Position numbers and translations under genes: made by a program
Assembly: GCF_019511525.1 (NCBI RefSeq)
Contig: NZ_JAEUAT010000002.1
Location: 1 to 64,000 of the forward strand
Length of the DNA: 64,000 nucleotides
Direction of reading: 5' to 3'
Source of the DNA: Rhizobium cauense
GTDB taxonomy: Bacteria > Pseudomonadota > Alphaproteobacteria > Rhizobiales > Rhizobiaceae
Notes under the pieces: generated by a model
Database searches by the model: none
What the model saw: only the letters and a program-made list of their open reading frames with translations
What the model was told of the DNA's origin: nothing
Shown: positions 18,965 to 27,530 of the stretch, piece after piece
Layout: each line of letters opens with the position of its first letter
Numbering within the stretch: position 1 is the first letter of the stretch

Positions 18965-19341
18965 TGGAGCCGCTCTTTGCGTTCCTCGTCGGCCTGTATT
19001 TCGCCGCCGCGATCTATCTGATGCTGTCGAAATTTTCGATCCGCATCATGCTCGGCATTGCGATACTCGGTAATGCCGTGAATTTGCTGCTGTTTACCGC
19101 CGGGCGCCTGACCCGCGAGATTCCACCGATCATTCCTGCCGATCTCGATGCGCTTCCGGCCGGTACCGCTAATCCGTTGCCGCAGGCTCTCATCCTCACG
19201 GCGATCGTCATTTCCTTTTCCTTCCTTGCCTTCCTGCTGGTCCTGACCTACCGCGCCTATCAGGATATCGGCACGGACAACACCGACGAGATGCGGGTGG
19301 CCGAGCCCGTCGACCCGGTGCAACCGCCGATGGGGTACTAG
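18961..19341 (+). CDS. mrpC: Mrp antiporter subunit C
   Basis: A 126-residue, three-helix protein of the NuoK family. It carries [18 protein letters not shown], the NuoK-like second helix, and DPLPQAL-type residues (here [19 protein letters not shown]) in the third. It contributes to the ion path together with MrpA and MrpD. It overlaps mrpB by 4 bases and is followed by mrpD after 2 bases. Confidence 0.95.
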   Translation: MMEPLFAFLVGLYFAAAIYLMLSKFSIRIMLGIAILGNAVNLLLFTAGRLTREIPPIIPADLDALPAGTANPLPQALILTAIVISFSFLAFLLVLTYRAYQDIGTDNTDEMRVAEPVDPVQPPMGY

Positions 19342-19343
19342 GG

Positions 19344-20900
19344 ATGGCAACGCCGGCGAAGACGATCGTCGATCTTTCGAGCGCGATGGTGACCGCACCT
19401 GTGCCGCTGGCAAACTGGCTTGCCATCGCGCCCGTTGCGCTTTGCATCACGCTCGGCGCGGTACTTCTTATGGTGCGCAGTTCGACGCGGCTGCAGGCGT
19501 TCGTTGCCATCCCTGGCCTTTTCGTCCTGGTCCTGATGGATGCTGCCCTGTTGGTGAAAGTGGCTGCTCACGGTCCAGTCACGATGGTGATGGGACGCTG
19601 GCTGCCGCCCTTCGGTATTGCCTTCACGGTCGATATTCTCGGAGCGCTCATGGCCCTGACCTCAGCCATTGTGGCACTCGCGAGCGGCATATATGCGCTG
19701 AAGGAGGTGACCGAAAGCGGCCGTCGATACGGTTTCTTTCCCTTCCTTCTGCTGCTGATGGCAGGCGTCACCGGGGCGTTTCTGACGGGCGACATCTTTA
19801 ACCTCTACGTCTGGTTCGAGGTCCTGCTGATTTCCTCGTTCGGCATGCTGATCCTCGGATCGGAGCGCGGGCAGATCGATGGGGCCATGAAGTATGCGGT
19901 GCTGAACCTGATCGGCACGACGCTGTTCCTGATCTCTGTCGGCATCGTCTACGCCGTCTTCGGCACGCTCAACATGGCCGATATCTCAAGCAAGGTGGAG
20001 AGTGTACGCGACACCGCGCCGCTGATGACCCTGTCGGCCCTCTTGCTGCTGGCCTTCGCCATGAAGGCGGCGGCCTTTCCCGTCAATTTCTGGCTGCCCG
20101 CCTCCTATCATACCCCGCGCATCGTCGTGTCGGCGCTGTTTGCCGGTCTGCTGACCAAGGTCGGCGTGTATGCCCTCATTCGCATCATGGTCATGCTGCT
20201 GCCGATCGAGCGCGAGCAATTGAGCCTTTTGATTGCAGCAACGGGAGCCGCGACCATCATCGTCGGCGCGCTTGGGGCGCTGGCGCAGGACGATATTCGT
20301 AAGCTCCTCGGCTACGTGGTGATCTCAGGCATCGGCAACATGCTGATCGGCATTGCGCTCGGCACGCCGGGCGGCTTGTCCGGCGCAATCTTCTACGCGC
20401 TGCATTCGATGGTGCTGATGACGGCGCTCTATCTCCTCGCCGGGCAGGCTGCCGCACTTGCCGGCGGTTTCTCGCTGACCGCGCTCGGCGGCCTCTATCG
20501 CAAGAGCAGCGGTTTTGCCGCCGTCTCCTTCATCCTTTTCATCGCCGCCTGCGGATTGCCGCCCTTTTCCGGCTTCTGGCCGAAGGTCATCTTGGTCAGG
20601 GCATCGATCGACGTCGGCGCCTGGTGGCTCGCCGCCGCGATCCTGATCGGCGGCTTCCTGCTCACGGTCGTCTTCGGGCGTGTCTTCCTGCTCGCCTACT
20701 GGCGACCGGCGACGGCACCACTGGCGGCGGCTTCCGTCGGCTGGCAAGCGGGATTGCCGCTCGTCATCCTGACCGCTCTTGTCGTCGCTTTCGGTATTCT
20801 TCCAGAAGAGCTGCTGAAGATGGCGCAAGCTGCCGCGACCGGCCTCATTGATCCGACATCTTATCTGCAGTCGGTCTTTCCGGATGGAATGGTGCCATGA
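19344..20900 (+). CDS. mrpD: Mrp antiporter subunit D
   Basis: A 518-residue NuoM/N-like proton channel subunit with about 14 helices. Conserved residues include the glutamate in LYVWFEVLLISSFGM (TM5), the lysine in AFAMKAAAFPVNFWLP and the segment GLLTKVGVYALIRI. It is paralogous to the N-terminal part of MrpA and supplies a second antiporter-type channel. The N-terminal about 30 residues are extra and unconserved, and an internal start is possible. Confidence 0.95.
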   Translation: MATPAKTIVDLSSAMVTAPVPLANWLAIAPVALCITLGAVLLMVRSSTRLQAFVAIPGLFVLVLMDAALLVKVAAHGPVTMVMGRWLPPFGIAFTVDILGALMALTSAIVALASGIYALKEVTESGRRYGFFPFLLLLMAGVTGAFLTGDIFNLYVWFEVLLISSFGMLILGSERGQIDGAMKYAVLNLIGTTLFLISVGIVYAVFGTLNMADISSKVESVRDTAPLMTLSALLLLAFAMKAAAFPVNFWLPASYHTPRIVVSALFAGLLTKVGVYALIRIMVMLLPIEREQLSLLIAATGAATIIVGALGALAQDDIRKLLGYVVISGIGNMLIGIALGTPGGLSGAIFYALHSMVLMTALYLLAGQAAALAGGFSLTALGGLYRKSSGFAAVSFILFIAACGLPPFSGFWPKVILVRASIDVGAWWLAAAILIGGFLLTVVFGRVFLLAYWRPATAPLAAASVGWQAGLPLVILTALVVAFGILPEELLKMAQAAATGLIDPTSYLQSVFPDGMVP

Positions 20901-21370
20901 TCGCCCTGCTGCTCAACGTCATTCTGGCAATCGCCTGGGCCGCCATCACCGGCAGCACCTCCCCGCATAACCTGGTATTCGGCTTTGCATTGGCCGCTCT
21001 GTGCCTGTCGGTCGTTCGCGAGCCCTATGGCAGTGCCGGCTATCTTCGTCGATCCTGGGCTATCGTGCGTCTTTCTCTGCTGTTTCTGAAGGAGTTGGCT
21101 ATTTCCGCCTGGCGCGTTGCCGTGACGGTGCTGACGCCCAACATGCAGTTGCAGCCTGGCATCTTTGCCTTTCCGCTGACTGTAGACCGCGATTTCGAGA
21201 TCACGCTTCTCGCCAACATGATCACGCTGACCCCGGGCACTCTGTCGGTCGATGTTTCCGACGATCGCAAGACACTCTACGTCCATGCGCTGGACTGCGC
21301 CGATCCAGAGGCGACCAAGCGCGACATAGCCAACGGGTTCGAGCGCAGGATCATGGAGGCCTTCCGATGA
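20897..21370 (+). CDS. mrpE: Mrp antiporter subunit E
   Basis: A 157-residue protein with two membrane helices near the N-terminus followed by a cytoplasmic domain. The conserved MrpE segment [26 protein letters not shown] is intact. Loss of MrpE usually destabilises the complex. It overlaps mrpD and mrpF by 4 bases at each end (ATGA). Confidence 0.93.
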   Translation: MIALLLNVILAIAWAAITGSTSPHNLVFGFALAALCLSVVREPYGSAGYLRRSWAIVRLSLLFLKELAISAWRVAVTVLTPNMQLQPGIFAFPLTVDRDFEITLLANMITLTPGTLSVDVSDDRKTLYVHALDCADPEATKRDIANGFERRIMEAFR

Positions 21371-21744
21371 TCGATCCATCTGCCATCGTTTCCGGGGCAG
21401 CCGCTGTCGCTCTGGTAATCCTCGGTCTGGCCTTTCTCCTGGCAGGCTGGCGGGTTGTTGCCGGCCCCACCTTGCCGGACAGGATACTGGCCCTCGATAC
21501 GCTCTCCGGCACGGCGATCGGCTTCATTGCGGTACTGGCGATCAAGACGGGCTTCAGCCTTTACATCGACATTGCAATTTCGCTGGGTCTCGTTGGCTTC
21601 CTGGCCACGGTTGCCTTCGCACGCTTCGTGATGTCGCGCGCTACTGTTGCGGAACGCTACAGCGAAAAAACGGCGGGTGCCTCGAAAAAGCCCAAAGTGA
21701 CAGCCAAACGCAGCGGCAAGAATGACAGGAAGGGCAAGAAATGA
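21367..21744 (+). CDS. mrpF: Mrp antiporter subunit F
   Basis: A 125-residue protein with three membrane helices, including the conserved [15 protein letters not shown] motif and the helix [16 protein letters not shown]. The C-terminal about 30 residues are a lysine-rich cytoplasmic tail ([20 protein letters not shown]), longer than in many MrpF proteins. It overlaps mrpE and mrpG by 4 bases. Confidence 0.93.
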   Translation: MIDPSAIVSGAAAVALVILGLAFLLAGWRVVAGPTLPDRILALDTLSGTAIGFIAVLAIKTGFSLYIDIAISLGLVGFLATVAFARFVMSRATVAERYSEKTAGASKKPKVTAKRSGKNDRKGKK

Positions 21745-22073
21745 TGGACTATGCGGCAGCGCTCGTCGTCGCCTTCCTGTTGCTTGCCGGTTCGTTGTTT
21801 GCGCTCGTTGCCGCCCTTGGCGTCGTGCGACTGCCGGATCTTTACACGCGCATGCATGCGGCGTCCAAGGCGGGAACGGTGGGCTCGGGCCTGCTCCTCT
21901 TTGCCGCCGGTGTCGCGTCGGGCGAGGTCTCGGTGTTCGCCCGGGCACTCGCCGGTTTCGTGTTTTTCCTGCTGACGGCGCCGGTCGCGGCGCACTTGCT
22001 TGCCAAGGCTGCGCACCAAACGGGACACCGTCTTGGCCCGGAATCGGTGCGCGATGATATGGTCAAAAGATGA
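21741..22073 (+). CDS. mrpG: Mrp antiporter subunit G
   Basis: A 110-residue protein with three helices and the MrpG signature [23 protein letters not shown]. It ends the seven-gene operon mrpABCDEFG, which has complete gene content and standard order. No clear intrinsic terminator follows directly; an AT-rich region leads to mucR. Confidence 0.93.
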   Translation: MMDYAAALVVAFLLLAGSLFALVAALGVVRLPDLYTRMHAASKAGTVGSGLLLFAAGVASGEVSVFARALAGFVFFLLTAPVAAHLLAKAAHQTGHRLGPESVRDDMVKR

Positions 22074-22516
22074 GACGGCTTCCGATTCAGTATTTTAAGT
22101 TGATTTTTGCACCCTTTTGCAAATGTATCGATGGTTAATGTTTAGCAGTTAAGCAGACAATTCTTGCGAAATGGCCATTTTTTGGTAGATATATATGAAA
22201 TAATAATTGGCGTTTTCGCAAAACGGTGATATTTGATTGTCCAAGTAGAGTTCTGATATTGAATTAGAATCACGTTGATTATTTCCTCGTTGGCATTGCA
22301 TTTCACTGTTTAATTGAGGAAGTCGACTGCGTGATGGCGTACTAACTTCGAAATCAGGCAGTATAAAAACGGGTTTCGGCCTCAGGAATCTAGGGGTGGA
22401 TTTCAGTTTTTCGAAACAGGTAGCCGTAGCCTGAGTTTTTTGCTGTTCGCTCTACGAACATGGTCTTGGCCGAAGGGGCTTGGACCTTTGGAGCATTGAA
22501 ACAGGAGAAACGTATT
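22074..22516. promoter_or_regulatory. mucR: Long AT-rich leader and promoter region of mucR
   Basis: About 440 bases without a gene, strikingly AT-rich (many A/T runs between 22090 and 22350) compared with the GC-rich surroundings. MucR/Ros proteins are known to bind AT-rich DNA containing T-A steps and to repress their own genes, so this region probably holds several autoregulatory sites and the mucR promoter. I cannot assign exact boxes. Confidence 0.55.
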
Positions 22517-22948
22517 ATGACGGATACTGCAGCCGGTAGCGGGCCGGAATTGCTGGTGGAGCTTACAGCAGATATTGTTGCCGCCTATGTCAGCAATCAT
22601 GTGGTGCCGGTTGGCGACCTCGCCAACCTGATTTCGGACGTGCATTCGGCACTCAGCAATACGTCGACGCCACAGCTCGCAACAGCTGTCGTCGAGAAGC
22701 AGAAGCCGGCTGTATCGGTGCGCAAGTCCGTTCAGGATGAGCAGATTACCTGCCTGGAATGTGGCGGTAACTTCAAGTCGCTCAAGCGCCATCTGATGAC
22801 GCACCACAGTCTCTCGCCGGAAGAATACCGCGAGAAATGGGAACTTCCCGTCGACTATCCTATGGTCGCGCCGGCTTATGCCGAAGCGCGTTCGCGCCTC
22901 GCCAAGGAAATGGGCCTCGGCCAGCGCCGCAAGCGCGGGCGCGGCTGA
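22517..22948 (+). CDS. mucR: MucR/Ros family zinc-finger transcriptional regulator
   Basis: A 143-residue regulator. The N-terminal part (residues 10-45) is the oligomerisation region; the C-terminal prokaryotic zinc finger has C79, C82, H92 and H97 ([19 protein letters not shown]), followed by the conserved [22 protein letters not shown]. MucR is an H-NS-like silencer that controls exopolysaccharide, motility, Nod/virulence and cell-cycle genes in rhizobia and Brucella. I chose ATG 22517, where the family start MTDTA lies and AGGAG is upstream; an earlier in-frame start adds 19 residues not found in the family. A strong terminator follows. Confidence 0.95.
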   Translation: MTDTAAGSGPELLVELTADIVAAYVSNHVVPVGDLANLISDVHSALSNTSTPQLATAVVEKQKPAVSVRKSVQDEQITCLECGGNFKSLKRHLMTHHSLSPEEYREKWELPVDYPMVAPAYAEARSRLAKEMGLGQRRKRGRG

Positions 22949-22979
22949 GCCGATCATTTCCCAAGGGGTGCAGTGAAGA

Positions 22980-23002
22980 GCCGGGCGGAAGCCCGGCTTT
23001 TG
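22980..23002 (+). terminator. Intrinsic terminator of mucR
   Basis: GCCGGGC (22980-22986), loop GGAA, GCCCGGC (22991-22997), then TTTT. A perfect 7-base GC stem with a tetraloop, 31 bases after the mucR stop. Confidence 0.85.
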
Positions 23003-23166
23003 TGTTTTGGCAAAAGGGGATGAATGTGGAAAATAATCCTAAATATTTTCGGCCCTTTCTCAATTTTGCGAGCTAATCCAACAAAAAGTTGCAATGTACG
23101 CCTTTTGTTCGTCCTCGCTGCCGTGTAGAGTGTATGAATTAATTCCTATTTTGTAGGAGTGTTCGT

Positions 23167-23598
23167 ATGCCCATTGCAAGTTCCACTTTTCCAGACGCCG
23201 CACGAGCGTCTTCCTTTCCGCAGCCGCCCGGAGCTTCGAGTGCCTCCGGTTATGTTCCGCCTGCCGCGACGATGCCGGTTCGCCTCGTATGCCGCATCTG
23301 CGCGCAGATCACCACCGAGATGGTCATGCTTGCCAGCCATCGCATCCAGATGCGTCGGGATCGGCGCCGGACGCTTTGCCATATCAGGCAGATCGCCATG
23401 TATGTCTGCCATGTTGCGCTGCAGATTCCACTTTGCGAGATCGCCAAGGCCTTTGGCCGCGACCGCACGACGGTTGGCCATGCCTGCCACGTCGTCGAAG
23501 ATCGCCGTGATGACCCGGCGTTCGATGAGTTCGTCGCGGCCGTGGAACGGACCGTCAATTCCGTTTTCCGATCGAATGGAGTGCTTGGAGATGAGTGA
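23167..23598 (+). CDS. Stand-alone DnaA domain IV-like helix-turn-helix protein
   Basis: A 143-residue protein whose C-terminal half (about residues 65-130) resembles domain IV of DnaA, the DnaA-box-binding domain: RQIAMYVCHVALQIPLCEIA, then GRDRTTVGHACHVVEDRRDD in place of the DnaA signature GRDHTTVLHAC. There is no AAA+ ATPase domain, so it is not an initiator itself. The N-terminal about 35 residues are low-complexity. The stop overlaps the DUF6456 gene by 8 bases, so both are coupled. It could bind DnaA boxes and influence replication or transcription; that is inference. Confidence 0.8.
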   Translation: MPIASSTFPDAARASSFPQPPGASSASGYVPPAATMPVRLVCRICAQITTEMVMLASHRIQMRRDRRRTLCHIRQIAMYVCHVALQIPLCEIAKAFGRDRTTVGHACHVVEDRRDDPAFDEFVAAVERTVNSVFRSNGVLGDE

Positions 23599-24391
23599 CG
23601 CGAACAAGGCCATGGTGAAGCTTCTCAGGTTCCTGGCGCGCGGGGAGGCGCGGGAGCGGACATGCGAAGGCTCTGCCCTGTCACTGCACCTCGGCGATGG
23701 TTCGCTCCACATTGCTTCTGAAGGCCTCGTGGCGAAAGCGGTAGCCGCGGGGTTGATCAGCCGCAGGAGCGAGCGGATTTGCCTGTGCCCCACAGCGCGC
23801 TCCTATCTCAGGCGCGCGGCCTCGCCAAGGGACGAAGCCTTCATCGAACAGCACGGCGCGATTGGCCATGCTCTGGCCGACGTGGGCGACGGCCGGAAAC
23901 AGTCGGTGCGGATCAACCGGGAAGAATCGCCGCTTTCAACCCTTGCGCGACTGAAGGAGAAGACGGGTGGCCAATTCCTGCCGGAGGAAGCGCTTGCCGC
24001 CGGGGAAAGGCTGCTTGCCGATTTCATGCGCGGTCAACTTCAGCCGCGAATGACGGCGAACTGGGAACCGCGCCATGCCAGCCGGATGAAGGGCGAGCGA
24101 GGTGGCATGGCGGAATTGACCGATAGTGCAATCGCCGCCCGGATCGCGGTCAATCGTGCGCTTGAGGCAATGGGCCCGGAGCTTGCCGGGGTGGCGCTCG
24201 ACGTCTGCTGCTTCATGAAGGGACTGGAGACCGTGGAGCGCGAGCGCCAGTGGCCGGTGCGCTCTGCCAAGCTGATGTTGCGCACAGCGTTGATGGTCCT
24301 GTCACGGCACTACAATCCGCCAGCGCCTGCGCGCCGTCCGCGACTGGAGCATTGGGGTGTCGAGGGGTACAGGCCCGAACTGTATTCCTGA
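23591..24391 (+). CDS. DUF6456 domain protein
   Basis: A 266-residue protein of a rhizobial family, DUF6456, with the conserved C-terminal region LTDSAIAARIAVNRALEAMGPELAGVALDVCCFMKGLE and ERERQWPVRSAKLMLRTAL. The latter resembles phage-type regulatory or packaging helper helices, but no function is established. The ATG at 23591 overlaps the end of the DnaA-IV-like gene and follows TTGGAG; the frame is open further upstream but only inside that gene. The tight pairing suggests a joint role. Confidence 0.75.
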   Translation: MSDANKAMVKLLRFLARGEARERTCEGSALSLHLGDGSLHIASEGLVAKAVAAGLISRRSERICLCPTARSYLRRAASPRDEAFIEQHGAIGHALADVGDGRKQSVRINREESPLSTLARLKEKTGGQFLPEEALAAGERLLADFMRGQLQPRMTANWEPRHASRMKGERGGMAELTDSAIAARIAVNRALEAMGPELAGVALDVCCFMKGLETVERERQWPVRSAKLMLRTALMVLSRHYNPPAPARRPRLEHWGVEGYRPELYS

Positions 24392-24406
24392 AAAACGGCG
24401 GTGGCG

Positions 24407-24829
24407 CTAAGCCACCGCGCGCACGCGTGCTTCCTCGCGAATGCGATTGACCATCGAACGCAGGCCGTTGGCACGTTGCGAGGAAAGATGCTCGACCAGG
24501 CCGATCGTCGAGAACACGTCGAAGGCATCGAGCGCGGCGATCTCGGAGGCGTTCTTGCCGGAGTAGGTCGCAAGCACGATGGCAACGAGCCCGCGCACGA
24601 TATGTGCGTCGGAGTCGCCTTCGAAGGTCATGACCGGATTGTCCGGATCGCCCTCGGTGTGCGTCACGAGCCAGACCTGGCTTGCGCAGCCCATTACCTT
24701 GTTGGCCGACGTCTTCTTGTCGTCGGGAAGGTCAGGAAGCGCCTTTCCGAGCTCGATCACATAGCGATAGCGATCTTCCCAGTCGTCTAGGAAGGAGAAA
24801 TCTTCGAGGATCTGCTCGAGGGACGTCAT
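24407..24829 (-). CDS. sufE: SufE family cysteine desulfuration protein
   Basis: A 140-residue protein with the SufE fold: DDWEDRYRYVIELGKALP at the start, the active-site Cys at about residue 48 in VMGCASQVWL, and the end VFSTIGLVEHLSSQRANGL. SufE takes persulfide sulfur from the desulfurase SufS and passes it to the SufBCD scaffold for Fe-S cluster assembly. The rest of suf is not in this window, which is usual in rhizobia. It is convergent with the DUF6456 gene, 15 bases apart. Confidence 0.92.
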   Translation of the reverse strand: MTSLEQILEDFSFLDDWEDRYRYVIELGKALPDLPDDKKTSANKVMGCASQVWLVTHTEGDPDNPVMTFEGDSDAHIVRGLVAIVLATYSGKNASEIAALDAFDVFSTIGLVEHLSSQRANGLRSMVNRIREEARVRAVA

Positions 24830-24888
24830 GCATTCTGGCCTTTCGTTATCAGGGTTTCATATAGGTGAAACACGGCCAGATTTGAACC

Positions 24889-24930
24889 ATTAAAAAGAAA
24901 CGCCGCGAAGGATGGGCATCCTCGCGGCGC
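24889..24930 (-). terminator. Intrinsic terminator of the DUF5330 gene (minus strand)
   Basis: Read on the minus strand, GCCGCGAGGAT pairs with ATCCTTCGCGGC around a short loop (one bulged base), followed by a T-rich tract (TTTCTTTTTA). It ends transcripts coming from the DUF5330 gene before sufE. Confidence 0.8.
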
Positions 24931-25035
24931 AGCAAAAGCTGAAAAATAAACAGGGCAGGCACGTCAGGCACGGGACTATCCGCGGCTTGGCGGATCGCCG
25001 GTGCAAGCTTGGTTGCGGGAAGTCCCGCGGAATTC

Positions 25036-25536
25036 TCAGGTAGCCGGACGCGGCGTCGGCAGCGGAATGGTGCCCGTCGTCACAGCGTCGGAGACAGCAT
25101 CGTCGCCATCATCAACCGGGGGGCGGTAGGGCATTGGCTGGTTCAGCGCCGCGGTCCGCTCCTGCGCTACCGACTGCGTCTCGGAGTTTGCGGGCGCAAG
25201 TGCGGCAACGGGAGCAATCGGCGCATTGTGAGCGTTGGCTGCGACGGCGGGCTTGGCCGCGTCGTCGCCAAAGCGGCTGTCCAGAAGCTCATAGGCAACG
25301 CGAGCGCCTTCTCGGGCCCGGTGGCCGAGGGCTGCCATGGTTTCGGCACCCTTGACACAGACCTCCGGCTTCTCGCCGCACATGCCGGTCACATAGTCAT
25401 AGGCGCCCGTCGCGGCGACAAAGGCGTCGGAAAACTGCAATTTCGGTTGCGAGTCGGTCGGGCTTTCGCCGCTGAAGAACGACAAGAGCACGAGCACCAG
25501 CCCGAACCAGAATGATCCTTTGATCAGAAACCACAT
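25036..25536 (-). CDS. DUF5330 domain protein, membrane-anchored
   Basis: A 166-residue protein with an N-terminal hydrophobic helix (WFLIKGSFWFGLVLVLLSFF, residues 2-21) that acts as a signal anchor, followed by the conserved DAFVAATGAYDYVTGMCGEKPEVCVKG segment with two cysteines. The last about 70 residues are Ala/Pro-rich and disordered. The family is known from rhizobia and has no assigned function. It is divergent from the DivJ-like kinase gene, 452 bases away, and has its own terminator. Confidence 0.75.
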   Translation of the reverse strand: MWFLIKGSFWFGLVLVLLSFFSGESPTDSQPKLQFSDAFVAATGAYDYVTGMCGEKPEVCVKGAETMAALGHRAREGARVAYELLDSRFGDDAAKPAVAANAHNAPIAPVAALAPANSETQSVAQERTAALNQPMPYRPPVDDGDDAVSDAVTTGTIPLPTPRPAT

Positions 25537-25988
25537 CGTCGTTGCCCATCCTGTTTTCCCGTTCGGTCTTGCTGCCGAATCGGTCCGGTCTTCCGGTGTG
25601 CTCTCACCTTAGAACAGAGTTGCAAATGCCAGTTTTCGAAACTCGTCGGCATTTGCGGCAAATTTAGCTCGAATTTTAATGAACGGGATTTGCACCACAT
25701 TTCAGTCAAATTGTAACGACCGGCGTTAAGCATGTGGCAGACCTCGTCCTGTAATTGCAGGCAAACCTCGCGGCGAGCCTGCCACAAAGGTTAACAAAAG
25801 ACCGAAATGTTAGCGAAATCCGTCGCTTACCGCCTGTTAACCGTAAAAATCAAAGCCGCTTCCATATGCCCAAAAACGGGACATTTCGGTCTTTCGCGGC
25901 GTGAAGGCGGCTTTTCCCTTATCCTTTCCTTAAGCGCCCAAGGCCTATTGTCCGACCTAGTAAAGAGCCTTTTTCAGGCGGGTATTGC
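25537..25988. other. Intergenic region between divergent DUF5330 and divJ-like genes
   Basis: About 450 bases, relatively AT-rich in the middle, with several TTAA/TTAAC words (for example near 25788 and 25837). None is arranged as a full CtrA box (TTAA-N7-TTAA). No ORF, hairpin with T-tract or RNA gene is evident. It probably holds the two divergent promoters. Confidence 0.5.
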
Positions 25989-27530
25989 GTGCGTGTAATG
26001 AGTAAGATCGCAGAGCGGGCGGCAGCCCTCGTGGACCGGGTAGCTGGAAGCTGGCTCTCCCGGACCGGGGGCGTTGCAGCCGTGCGCCAGCACGAGCTGA
26101 CGATCCTGCGCCGGCTGGCGCTGCTGTCGTCGGCCGCGCTCGTTGCGGTGCCGGCCGGGCTGTCTCTGGTCACCAGTCCAGCCGTCGCACTGCCTGTCGG
26201 GTTCACGATCGTTAGCGCCGCGTTCCTTTTTTCAGCGGTGGGCAGCATCGCGCTCTCGCGCCAGAATACAGCGACAGCCGCCGCCGCCGCGCCTGTCGCG
26301 GAAGATTTCTTCATGGAGATGGCGGCTGGTCTTGCCCTTTTCCTGGACGTACAGGGCAACGTCACTGCCGTCGGTGGTCGTGACAAGCGCGACTATCTCG
26401 CCTGGATGCGCGATCCCATCGACAAGGGCTTTGTCGACCAGATCCACATCTCCGACCGGATTCATTTCCTGCAGGCGCTGGATCAGCTTCGCCAGGGCGA
26501 CGAGAGCGCGACTGTCGATCTGCGCATCGAACGCCCTTCGGTTTCCCGCGACAACCGGCAATTTTCTTACGTGCGCATGGATCTCACGGCGCGGCAGGGC
26601 AGCGACGGCACTCTCTTCAGCGTGATTGCCCAGCTGCGTGATGTTTCGGTGGAGCAGCAGTTGCGCCAGGAAGCGCAAAGCCGTGCCGCCGACGCACGCT
26701 CGGCCAACGATGCGAAGTCGCGGTTCCTTGCCGCCGTCAGCCACGAGCTGCGCACACCGCTGAATGCCATCCTCGGCTTCTCCGATATCCTGCTCGGCGA
26801 ATACTTCGGCAAGTTCGAGAATGAACGTCAGCGGGAATATGTCGGTCTTGTCAGGGATTCCGGCGCGCACCTGCTTTCCGTCGTCAACACCATGCTCGAC
26901 ATGAGCAAGATCGAGGCCGGCCGCTATGAGCTTTGCCTCGAACCCTTCGATATCGCCGCGGTCGTCCGTTCCTGCGAGGCGATGCTGACGCTTCAGGCGA
27001 AAACCAAGGGCGTAACGCTGACGAGCCGCATTCAGCGGGGTCTCGACGAGGTCGTAGCCGACCAGCGCGCGATCCAGCAGATCCTGATCAATCTGGTCGG
27101 CAATGCCGTGAAGTTCACCGATACGGGCGGCGCGATCTCGATCGATGCCTCGATGCGGAACGGCGTGCTGAACCTTTGCGTGAGCGATACCGGAATCGGC
27201 ATTCCGGGTGACAAGCTGGAAATGCTTGGCCAACCTTTTGTCCAGATCCAGAACGACTATAGCCGCCGATTCGAAGGCACGGGTCTCGGTTTGTCGTTGG
27301 TGAAGGGTCTGGTGGCGCTGCATGGCGGCGACTTTGCGATCGCCAGCACGCCTGGTGCCGGTACGATCATCACGATTTCCATTGCAGCGGATGGCTCCGG
27401 CATTCCGGCTGCGGGCACCGCCCGCGAGGATCTTGTCGAGTTCCCGCCGCGACTGAAGGCTGCGCCGGCACTCGTCGGCGTTTTGGAAGAGGGGCTTTTC
27501 GATGGCCGCGAGCAAGCGAAAATCGCCTAA
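25989..27530 (+). CDS. divJ: PAS-domain sensor histidine kinase, DivJ-like
   Basis: A 513-residue membrane-bound kinase. Two helices (about residues 42-62 and 68-90), a PAS-like sensor region (about 105-225), a HisKA domain with H252 in AVSHELRTPLNAILGFSDIL, and a HATPase_c domain with the N box (QILINLVGNAVKFT), DTGIGIP and GTGLGLSLVKG. This layout and length match DivJ of Sinorhizobium and Brucella, a cell-cycle kinase acting on the single-domain regulator DivK. PleC/PdhS paralogues share the catalytic core, so the name is likely but not proven. GTG 25989 has AGGCGGG upstream; ATG 25998 is possible. It overlaps the next gene by 29 bases. Confidence 0.72.
   Translation: MRVMSKIAERAAALVDRVAGSWLSRTGGVAAVRQHELTILRRLALLSSAALVAVPAGLSLVTSPAVALPVGFTIVSAAFLFSAVGSIALSRQNTATAAAAAPVAEDFFMEMAAGLALFLDVQGNVTAVGGRDKRDYLAWMRDPIDKGFVDQIHISDRIHFLQALDQLRQGDESATVDLRIERPSVSRDNRQFSYVRMDLTARQGSDGTLFSVIAQLRDVSVEQQLRQEAQSRAADARSANDAKSRFLAAVSHELRTPLNAILGFSDILLGEYFGKFENERQREYVGLVRDSGAHLLSVVNTMLDMSKIEAGRYELCLEPFDIAAVVRSCEAMLTLQAKTKGVTLTSRIQRGLDEVVADQRAIQQILINLVGNAVKFTDTGGAISIDASMRNGVLNLCVSDTGIGIPGDKLEMLGQPFVQIQNDYSRRFEGTGLGLSLVKGLVALHGGDFAIASTPGAGTIITISIAADGSGIPAAGTAREDLVEFPPRLKAAPALVGVLEEGLFDGREQAKIA

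Noticed and set aside
25537..25988. Possible CtrA boxes before the DivJ-like kinase
   Set aside because: TTAA words occur, but no pair has the seven-base spacing of the full CtrA site; half-sites are common by chance in AT-rich spacers.
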